Below, in pieces: positions 11,155-20,133 of a stretch of DNA of 64,000 nt. Position numbers and translations under genes: made by a program. Origin of the DNA: Paraspadella gotoi. Lineage: Eukaryota; Chaetognatha. Under the pieces are notes generated by a model, which saw nothing but the letters and a program-made list of their open reading frames with translations, was not told where the DNA came from and searched no databases. Position 1 is the first letter of the stretch; each line of letters begins with the position of its first letter. The stretch spans positions 26,446,008 to 26,510,007 of the forward strand of contig CM119264.1 in assembly GCA_051294375.1 (NCBI GenBank). Direction: 5' to 3'.

Positions 11155-11410
11155 TTTAAGGTAGTTAAAAATCTTTGTAGTGTTCTGTTCGTTTTGTTGT
11201 TATGGTCATTGTGGTCGTGTGATAGTAATGGTTGTAAGGTTTTTGTTTTTATGGTGGTGATTGTCATAACGGTGTTGTCATAGTTGAGATAATAGTTAAA
11301 AGCGTTGTATTGGTCGAAGGCGTTATAGTGGTTTTGGTAGTAGTACCAGTAATTATTGTTGTTTCTGTGGTTATGGTTATTGTGGTCGTTGTGATAATTA
11401 AAATTAACTA
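11155..11410. repeat. degenerate GTTGTGGTN-type minisatellite
   Basis: Strand-biased G/T-rich sequence made of imperfect GTGGTYGTTRT-like units. Its minus-strand reading (N/Y/H-rich) is a repeat artefact. Confidence 0.6.
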
Positions 11411-11737
11411 AGTGACCGACAAAGTGATACATCAAAGAGTTTGGAAACTTTTTTCAACAAAAACTATTACCATGGTAAGATCTCCATTGCTTCCTTCATT
11501 CAGAGAAACGTTCTTCTCGCATTTTGGTTAATGGGCCTCGTGCTCGTTGAACCGCTCTTCTAAAAATTAATTTCACGTATTTATAACAATACTAGTATTG
11601 CACAAAAACATGAGACAAAACTTTTACAACAAATTAGATCGTTACTTTCGATCGCATTGGATCATTTTTATTACAAACGTAATTATTATTACTCGTAATA
11701 ATTCAGTCAACAACAGTAAACACTACGAATTTGTTAC

Positions 11738-14700
11738 CTTCTCGTTCTTGTTCTTTTTTTTTTCTTTCTTCTTCCTGGCAACGTTTCTCTGGTATATTCT
11801 GGTAACAAATTTTGAACTTTTTCGCCGGCGCGTCCGGAAGACAACGACCGCCCAACTCGGGATGATAATCGCAAGTTTTACGCAGCTCCATGTAACCCTT
11901 CCTCTTTGCGGTCCCGTTGATAACCTCGATTGGGGACGAGCAAGTCGCGTTGCACTCACCCGCTTCTTCATATACGGGACTCCCATCAACTATTAAAAAA
12001 GTTAAACTACATGAAAAACCCTGGAATTTTTAAAAATTTAGTTTTGGATTAAATGAAACGTTAAAAAAAAATCACGCATGCAAAACAAAATTCTTTAATT
12101 GATTTTTAACTGAAATAGGGGCGACTTTTACGCAGCATAAAGGCAAAGACACTACAAGAGAAAAATAATGAAAGTATAATGAATTGAAAATAATTAGTAC
12201 AAGAAAATCAATTCTTATTTTTTAACATACATAAAGAGAAAATAAAGATAAATAGTTGTGTGAAGATGAGGATGAAAAACCGTGTAGAAGACCGGTGGTA
12301 AGTCGCCTCAAACGAAACATTAGTCGACACATATATACGTTTTTAAGATAAGTTAAATTTGTATTTATGGTTAAGGATTTAGGTTAAGGATTAGTATTTA
12401 AGATTAGAGGTTAAGATCAAAATTAAAGATTTAAGTGTTTATGGTTAGGGTTTAGTATTAAGTTACGGTTTGGGATTAGGATTAGAAATTAAGGTTAAGA
12501 ATTGGTTTAAAAATTTAAAAATATATTTAGGTTAAATATTAGGGTTAAAATTAAATCCTGGTGGCACTCTGGGAAAAGATAGCCAGAGGCAAAATATGGC
12601 AAGGGTTTTCGGCGAATTTTATAACTCCGCTGATCGTCAGCGTGTACCGCAGACGCAGCGTCGCGGCGCTGTATCGCGTTTGTTTTTTCCCGACCCGCCC
12701 GATTTTACAGCAGTATGTATTATTACAGCAAGCAAGTATTATTATCAAATTAAAACTTAAAACAACTTTTTCTATTATTCTATCATGCTAACCTTAATAA
12801 AATTTTTACTTACCTTCATATCTCTAAAATTAGAGTTTGGAAATAATTCAAAATAAAAGATGTGAGAAAGATCATTTGCATTTTTAGATAATTTTTTATA
12901 AAATATCTTATACAATGTTTTCGTCTAATCATAAGTTAACAAGTTTGAGCAAACAATGCCGGATCTGCGCACGATCATTAGCGGTAAACAGCTGATCAGA
13001 TAATTAATTAATATTAATTTTTTTTATTTGTGTCAAAATCGTTTTCCACTTTGTCTCGCCTCTCAATCACAAAACAACAATCACGATCACAAAATTAATT
13101 AATTACAAATAATTAATAATTAATTACTTATTTATTAAAAATTCATTAATGCAGCTTGAATTTACATTTAATATGAAAAAAGCATAATCAAATAGTGGAA
13201 TTTTTTTTTAATTTGTTTTTGCCATTTTAACTCTTTTTCACTTGGACGATTCCATCGAAACTTTATATCCTGCTCAATTACACACTTCTACGCCATAAAG
13301 GCCGTAGTAAAATTTAAAATTTAACTTTAATTAAAAATTTCTAAAAAGTGAGGACGAACAACATTATACTAATGAACATAATATATATAAAAAAATTTAT
13401 AATAAATTTTACAATTTACGCAGTAGGCCATATTTATACTAGTACTAATTCAATAAATGTTAAAATTTCAAAACAGTTTTTTTAAAGTTTTTTTTGCAGA
13501 TTCGGATTCGTCATAAAAAGTTGATAAAAAGAAATATAACCCTTTTTGAAAAATTCCTTCATTAAGTGGGTCAAAAATTAAAAAAAAGCTATATTTTAAG
13601 CTGAAAATTAACTTTTTATATATTAAATATAGTTTTTTAATTTTTAACCCACTTAATGAAAGAATTTTTAAAAATAATTAATATTTTCTGTTAACAACTT
13701 TTGACGAGGAATTCAAATCTGCAATCAAAATTAAGAAAAGCCTATTTGGAAATTTTTAGATTTTATAAGGATAGTATATATATATAATATAGCCCTACTG
13801 CGAAAATAAAAAACAAAATAATTTTTTTTACAAATTAATGTTTACTGATGGTATGTTGTTCATAATTTACTTTTAGAATTTCCATACGTAACTTTTACTA
13901 CGCCTTATTACCCCAAGTCACCCAAGTACCACATATACAAAATTTGAAGTCAATCGCTCCATTCACTCATGAGTAATTTGCGTTTAAATAGTGAAATATA
14001 TTTTTAGGTTTTTTCCATTTTAACTCGTTTCCACTCGGACGATTCCATCGAAACTTGATTTCCAGCTGAATCACACATTTTCCTACCCACACCCAAAATT
14101 TCATTCCAATACATCCATCAAATCTCGAGTAATTGGTGTTGTTTGCTAAAGTGGGACCGACGGACGGACAGACAGACAGATAGACGGACGGACATCATTT
14201 TTTTTTGCATAATTTATCATAATTTGATGTTCTGACATGATCTACGTGAATGCCTGACTAGATTGGGGGGGGTGGACGGACGGACCGACAAAGTGGATTA
14301 TAGAGTTAAGCAGATCCGAGTATCATTAAAACAGCTTCAACAAAAATTGAAAGAGGAAGGAAGAGAGAGAGATACAACTGCACACTACTAAACAAGCATA
14401 AGACTAAGTGTAAAAATATAATCTTGAAAAAATGACGTGATGGCCCTTTCTCAACGTATTGGTCGACACATGTACCTGTCTTGCAGTTGACTTCCGTCTG
14501 GCACAAGAAGGATCTCCCCCTTCCCTTGCAAACCTCGGCGCAAGAAGCCCAATAACCGTTCATACTACAGAAGCAGTTCGGAAAGGCTTCGCATTCCCGC
14601 GTGAGGTACCCGCAGCGCTCGTGATAGGTTTCTACAAAAAAATTGATCGGTCGGTCAGGACCAGCAAGAAATAAGAGGAGAGTTTGGCTTTTGAGGGAAC

Positions 14701-15117
14701 GAAACTGATTCCATTTAAGACGAAGCGACTAGCGCTATCATTAAAGATTAAGGGGATGACATCATAAGCTTAAGGGTCTATCATTAAAGGAATTTGAATG
14801 GTGATAGTCATTATTTTTTCCACGGTAAGTAATTCCCCACGAACGATTTGGTAAAAACAAGTTTTCTTTGTTTCGTAATATCTTTATCTTAAAGACAAAA
14901 CAATTATTTGTCTTTATTTTAACTTCAATGACTCTGAAAGAAAAAATCATTCAAATTTCAAAAATGTCAGTTGGGTACTGTGGTGCTTACCGTTGGGCGT
15001 CTTATTTTTAGAAATTCCTGAGACGTTGACGGCTTCTAAGTCATCGGCGGGGAAAGCATAAATATGCGCCAAGACAAGAGACAAGACAAAACACTGTTTA
15101 AATAAGTGTATTGCCAT
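11738..15117 (-). CDS. array gene F: signal peptide, cysteine module, TSP1-like exon (3' end uncertain)
   Basis: Three exons join in phase 1 with GT-AG borders: 15117-14991, 14631-14476 and 11989-11738 (178 residues). Residues 1-22 (MAIHLFKQCFVLSLVLAHIYA) form a signal peptide. Exon 2 holds the cysteine module (CEAFPNCFC...SCAEVCKGRG...C....NC). Exon 3 starts VDGSPVYEEAGECNATC and contains TSP1-like cysteines ending KRCQEEE. Its closest relative in the window is gene D, with the same split of signal peptide and module into separate exons. I found no convincing transmembrane exon after 11738. A possible tail exon (11559-11528, EERFNEHEAH then stop) is compatible in phase, and reading through the donor gives KFVVFTVVD and a stop. 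The protein may therefore be secreted, or the membrane exon may be lost. The large intron 2 carries a MITE, a GACG-linked repeat and telomere-like sequence. Extracellular role inferred, ligand unknown. Confidence 0.75.
12361..12548 (+). repeat. degenerate telomere-like (GGTTAR) repeat
   Basis: Imperfect runs of GGTTAAGG, GGTTAGGG and GATTAGG inside gene F intron 2. Similar sequence in the opposite sense occurs at 19716-19866 and 28615-28735. Confidence 0.5.
12551..12720. other. GC-richer patch of unknown origin
   Basis: Base composition changes sharply (GCGTACCGCAGACGCAGCGT area). It is open in both strands for about 60 codons but has no splice signals or recognised domain. Possibly an old element fragment in gene F intron 2. 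Confidence 0.3.
13296..13907. mobile_element. TA-flanked MITE, family M1 (612 bp)
   Basis: Terminal inverted repeats are TAAGGCCGTAGTAAAA on the left and TTTTACTACGCCTTA on the right. The middle is an imperfect palindrome around CCCACTTAATGAAAGAATTT. Other copies are at 30745-31359 and 34009-34902. TA ends suggest a Tc1/mariner-mobilised MITE. It lies in gene F intron 2. Confidence 0.8.
13980..14310 (-). repeat. dispersed repeat with (GACG/GACA)n core
   Basis: Contains the reverse complement of the 5380-6410 repeat unit, then a run of GACGGACGGACAGACAGAC, then sequence with GTTCTGACATGATC also found near 21780. Same family as 21770-22030. Confidence 0.65.
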
Positions 15118-15264
15118 ATTTTTGTTATTAGTTTAAGTTTAAGTTTAAGTTTGTTATTAAGAAAAAAGCCGGCGTGGATTTGATCGTTTTGAAGCGTTTT
15201 TAGTAAAAGTTAATCTATAGATAAACAAGGGTGAAAAAAAAAATTAATATAAAAATATTTATCT

Positions 15265-15645
15265 TTATCTCTCTCTCTCTTTCTCTCTCTCTGTTTTTTT
15301 CCAGTGATCTCAAATTCCACATATATATATTATATAACATACGAGTATTCATATACGTATTACGGTCAAATTAATACAATTATCCCACTGTTGGAAATTA
15401 AATGACGACACGAATGACATAAACGATTCCTTTCACAGATTATGCTTCAATCATGGGTGAGAATTCGCTTGAGCCACTAAACCGAATGTTGTTGAGGTAC
15501 ATAATACAGGTTTATTGGCAGGTTAAAATCACAGGATCAGAGAGACGTTCAATTTACATGATATTGAGATGTGAGTGACTAAGAGAGCGCGGCCCTGGTT
15601 AAGGAAGAGAGAAAGAGAGGGAAAGAGAGAGAGAAAGAGAGAGAG
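15265..15645. repeat. two short (CT)n/(GA)n runs upstream of gene F
   Basis: (CT)n at 15270-15292 and a GA-rich run at 15605-15648. The intervening bases hold a TATATATA stretch (15322-15330). A promoter for gene F would lie in 15118-15350, but I cannot define it. Confidence 0.5.
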
Positions 15646-16195
15646 AGTTAGTAACCGACTTCTCTCGCGACCATACGACAAAGTGACCAGCTGGGGTCAC
15701 CTTCGTCGTGACAATGTCATTGTTAATTCACAATTTTTCAGTTATTTGTCATTCGAGTCCGGTGATCTTTTCAACTGATCTTCAAGTAGAAAGAGGATGA
15801 GCCCATCGACTTTGTCGAATCGTCGCTAATCCTCGTTTTGTTCTCCTTCGTTAAGATTTCTTCGCTCATCTTCCTCCGCCCCCGCAGCAACCGCCTGTTC
15901 GATCGCGCGGGTCGGGCAGCAGACGTGCATTCGTGCGATCAGGCGACGCCGACGATCGTATGCTGCATTATTAAAAATTTGATTAGCAATCTTAAAAACA
16001 TTTGTAAAAATGTAATAGAGAGACATTTTGATAAACGCGTTCCAGTTAGAAAGAATTCAGGGTTAAAGTTTAAAAACGTTTCATTTTTAAGGATACAAGT
16101 TGAAATTTAAAAATGTCTCTCTATTACATTTTTCTAATTCAGTAATAAAAAATTCATAAAAAATATCAGATGGATTGGCCTTTTCGTTTGACCTG

Positions 16196-16372
16196 CAACT
16201 CTTCAGATAGGTTTCTTTTATTTTATATTATAATTAAAACCGATATAAAATGGGGTAGAATGCATCAAATGTTTAAAGTGAATACATTTTCGGAATCGCC
16301 AGGAGCTCAGCTTTCTGAATTTGTACTCCATTTTGGCCTATTTTGAAGTTGAATTGAATGACCCTTTTTCTT
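16196..16372. repeat. truncated relative of the TTAA-flanked element
   Basis: Matches about 5090-5250 (TAGGTTTCTTTTATTTT, GTGAATACATTTTC, CAGGAGCTC). It overlaps the proposed last exon of gene C, which weakens that exon's end. Confidence 0.55.
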
Positions 16373-17443
16373 AACGAACCAAGAAAATATATCCTGTATA
16401 AAGTGAGGCCGTCCGATACGATAATAAATGGATTTTTTTTTTCGATAATTCTTTGTATTGGGGATTGGCGATTTAACCTTTACACAATCCCCACAGTGGT
16501 TCAATCCCTGAGGCAAAGCGGTATTACCAGTATAAGAAGCGGTATTAGCAGTATAACCGAACCAGTGGTAGGAGGTCACTACGCCAACAGTTCATTGATA
16601 ATGCTTATGTTGTGCAAATTTCTTTAAGAGACATAAGAGACAAACGAAAAATTCTTACCCGATTTGCAGATGAAAAGGATGAGTGCGATAACCACGAGCA
16701 ACGCAATAACGATTGCTGAAAAGTAAAATTGAGAATAAAATACAATATTATTGAAATAGCCAGTGTCGGGGTTTTAAGATGTTTTAAGATGTTGTAGGAT
16801 GTTTTATGTCCTTTCAATCCTTTTAATTCATTTTTAATTAAGCCCACTCTTGATCACTTGGTTGGTTCTAAATAAATGGATATGCTCAATTGCTCATGGC
16901 TGCCCGTATTTGCTGCAGGTTATGATTCATTATATCAGAACTGTCTACCACCGACAATCATTAAGCCGACTCTACAAAAATTTCCGTTCATCAGTTGACT
17001 TCGAGTGAGGGAATCCCTTGGGCATCATCTTACCATCACCCCTCACTTTATCATCCCTTACAGCCTATCGGATGACCCTGAGGCATTTTACAAGTGGCTC
17101 ATCAGTAATCTGCCGGCTCAAGCTGCATTATTTGTAAATAAATTGGGTACATAGTATAGCACCAGTCAGACCGAAGTCTACTCGTAAAAAGATTACTAAA
17201 AAATAATAAGTAAACTCACCAGAAAAGATATAGATGCACTTTGGTATCGCGATGCTGCAAGAACGTTCTCGCACGCGACTCTCTCCCGGACAGCATCGAC
17301 TTCCGGCCTTCGGCATGCAGTCGCACCTCATCTGCATCTTTTGTTTTCCGATGTAGTGGTATATGCCGTCGATTAATTTTCGCGTGCGAAAAGCAGGTGG
17401 CGTCACAGGATGTCCACGAGTCCACCGGACGAGACGACCATCG

Positions 17444-17490
<47 letters not shown>

Positions 17491-18373
17491 AGAAGAGAGA
17501 GAGAAAAGAAGAGAGAGAGAGAGAGATTAGTTGGATCGTTAGAGGAAAGGAAAGTGTAGAGGGTTTAACTTTTAAGCCACAAATACTTATTTCTAATTGA
17601 TATTGCTAATGATTTTTTTACAAGGTTACATGGTTGAATAAAAATGATTTTTAGATTGCAAACTTGTAATTAAATCTAAAAACTATGTCTGTTACAATCA
17701 AGATGAAGGGAATGTGACACCACAAGAGAATAATGCAATAATGAATCAATAATGATATTAATTCCTAATCACTAATTACAGTTAATAAATAAATATCTCC
17801 CACCTCAATTTATTTTTAGACGAAGCAGAGGATAAACTTGAGGTTATGGAATAAATTATTTATCAAATCGTATTTATATTGATACGTTTAATAAATAAAT
17901 GCTTAAAACTTTGAAAATGAAGGGAACAAAGAGATACTTTTTAAAAGCGATCCTACGGAGAGAAAAAAATACAAAGAATTTTGGACGATGAAAGCCTTTG
18001 ATTGATTGAAAAAAACAACGTAAAAAAGCTTACCCCCCATGCAGGCAGGGACCTCCATGCATCCTTTCTTCCTTGGTCTAAACCCCGGGGCTCCACAAAT
18101 AACTCCGCAGGATTCGGGCCACCCCGTGATGGCGCTGCGATAACAAAATGGCGGCGTCGAGCACTGATTTTCGACGCCGCCGACTGGCGAGACTTTGGCA
18201 GCGGCGCCGCGATTTTCGGTTAAGTTAAACGTGGCCGCGAGATTCTTGTAGAGAAGGACGTTTTCGGTGGGGTAAGGTTTTTTTAAAGTCGCGTTTAAAT
18301 CTCCGAGAGTGGACGGAATAGAACTACAGACGATTAATAATCCCGTGAGATCAATGGAATTTGCGGAAGCCAT
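16307..18373 (-). CDS. array gene C: signal peptide, cysteine module, frame-disturbed TSP1-like exon, transmembrane helix
   Basis: Exons 18373-18034, 17444-17220, 16715-16659 and probably 16578-16307, all phase 1, give a 297-residue model. Exon 1 encodes a hydrophobic N-terminus (TGLLIVCSSIPS) and the module CSTPPFC...SCGVICGAPG...C....C. Exon 3 is a clear membrane helix (AIVIALLVVIALILFIC). In exon 2 the start (VDGRLVR) and end (MRCDCMPKAGSRCC...RERSC) are in the expected frame. The TSP1 hallmark WTSCDATC is in another frame, so two compensating indels lie at about 17420 and 17360. They may be sequencing errors or a real lesion. The (CT)n run forms the polypyrimidine tract of intron 1. The last exon is the weakest part: it has a poor acceptor, and its final part lies in a dispersed repeat. 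Residues 1-188 are extracellular by inference. Confidence 0.72.
17445..17527 (-). repeat. (GA)n microsatellite acting as polypyrimidine tract
   Basis: About 80 bases of uninterrupted purines on the plus strand, i.e. (CT)n on the minus strand, ending CAG directly at gene C exon 2. Confidence 0.85.
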
Positions 18374-18720
18374 TTTAAAAATAAAAGTTTTTTTTTTTTT
18401 TTTTTTTTAGATAAAAAGGTGCGGCGAGAATTTCGTGAAGCGACCTAAACTGTTGTTGTATGTTGTATGTTGAGTGGAATCGATCGAAAATCGGAAGGCG
18501 ATTGAATTAACTTGAGTCGCGACCGAGGAGTGTCAATTGTCGAGACTGGTCGACCCCCGGATGTGGCTGCATAACTTGAAAGAACTTTGTCCCTGCTTTT
18601 ATCACTATACCCAAGAATTTCGTTGAATCTGCTGCCGAAAAACAGATCAGAAATGGCGTCGAGAAAACTGATAACTGATAACATTTATCTCTCTTAAACG
18701 ACGTTGTTATAAAGTTATAT

Positions 18721-18736
18721 AATATATATATATAGT
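18721..18736 (-). promoter_or_regulatory. possible TATA region of gene C
   Basis: TATATATATATA lies about 350 bases upstream of the gene C start codon, just before a less AT-rich stretch (18445-18690). Weak evidence, since the region is AT-rich. Confidence 0.25.
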
Positions 18737-18739
18737 TTG

Positions 18740-20133
18740 ACAGTTTATTTTTATTTAAATTTGTATTAAATGAACGATGTTTTTGGTTTCAATAACATGA
18801 TAAAAACTCTATAACGTTATTCGTTGTCGTTGTTGTTGTTCGCCTTGCTGATATTTAGTCGTCTCGATGATATTACAATGTCAATGATTTTTTTGAAGTA
18901 GTTTATATGAATTTGCCTTTTGTTCGAAATTGTCCCGTTGGTTAATTTATTTTAAAATGTAATGTATAAAAATGTTAATTTTACAATAAAATTATCATTC
19001 GTGATCGAAATACAACTGACCTTTGTGCTGGTTTTTCTATCTTAGTTGTAACAGTAATTTATAAGTGGGTTTTCTGGATGATTTGTATAATTTGTATAAT
19101 TTGTATATCATAACAATGATATATCAATGATATATCAAAAAATATCACAAGAGGAGCCAATTAACGATGGTATTAGTATTCTCATAATTAGTATACATGG
19201 ACGAAAACGTCGGATAGTTAACACATATTATAAAGTCAAGGGTATGCTAATTTTTTCATACAGTAGCATCCATCAAGAGTTTCCGAGACGGCAAGCTCTA
19301 TAACTGAAATACATTTATAATTATCAGAAAAAATCTTTAGCAAAAAGTATGGTTATGTCTGTGGCTACTACCCCTTCGGTAAGCCAACACTCTCTTTTAG
19401 GACATTGGGATAAAAGGATAAAAGGAAAGCTCCCGGACTCAAACTCCCAACTTTTAAATTATTATGTCAAAAAGTTAACCACTTTGCTAATCCACCAGTT
19501 AAAAAAATACTCAAGAGTTTTGATATATATACTTTATAACATCTATTTTTAACAAACTTAGCAAAAAGTATTATTCTTAATCAAAATAGGTACGCTAACA
19601 AATAAATAGTTTGCTTCAATAAGGGGGAGTAGTAGTAGTAGCCAATATGTGTACTCGATATCAAGACAAAAACTCTCTTTCAAATTATCATTTGTACTCG
19701 AGTTACAGTTAACTATTAACTATTAACTCTCAAACATTAAACCTTAAACACCCCTAACTCTTACCACCCCAAACCCTTTCCATCCCCAACACCTGATCAC
19801 AACTAACCCCTAACCAGTGGTTAGTAACCACACCTAATCCCTACCTATCCTCAACCACCCATAGTCCCTTCCTTAAAAGAATTTAATTTAATCATAATTT
19901 AATTTTCGTCCGTTTTTCAGTTGCAATTAAATTGTATGTAGTCTAAGAAAAAGTCATTGTGTACCAACTTATCTTAACATAAAAAAAATCCGCAATGTAA
20001 GAAATGTGTTATGAATATTAAGACAATTGAGATATTAAATTTGAAGTGTTAAATTTTGAAAAAAGCTTTTTGTTTTTGTTCTTTTGGCAGGTAAAAGATG
20101 GACGACGACGAGAAAATTTTCCAGAGCACTCTA
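18740..20133. other. intergenic AT-rich sequence between genes C and D
   Basis: No exon found. Contains CCCTAA-like telomere-related sequence at 19716-19866 and otherwise no recognised element. Confidence 0.5.
19716..19866. repeat. degenerate CCCTAA-like repeat
   Basis: Runs such as AACTATTAACTCTCAAAC, CACCCCTAACTC and AACCCCTAACC resemble 28615-28735. Confidence 0.45.

Noticed and set aside
11112-11435. N/Y/H-rich 107-codon frame
   Set aside because: Produced by a degenerate GTTGTGGT-type minisatellite.
14155-14200. GACGGACAGACA run considered as a CRISPR-like or satellite array
   Set aside because: Simple tetranucleotide-type run inside a dispersed repeat; no spacer structure, and the host is a eukaryote.
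16307-16400. C-terminal part of the gene C tail as a conserved functional tail
   Set aside because: It overlaps a truncated copy of the TTAA-flanked element, so the last 25-30 residues are probably element-derived or not coding.
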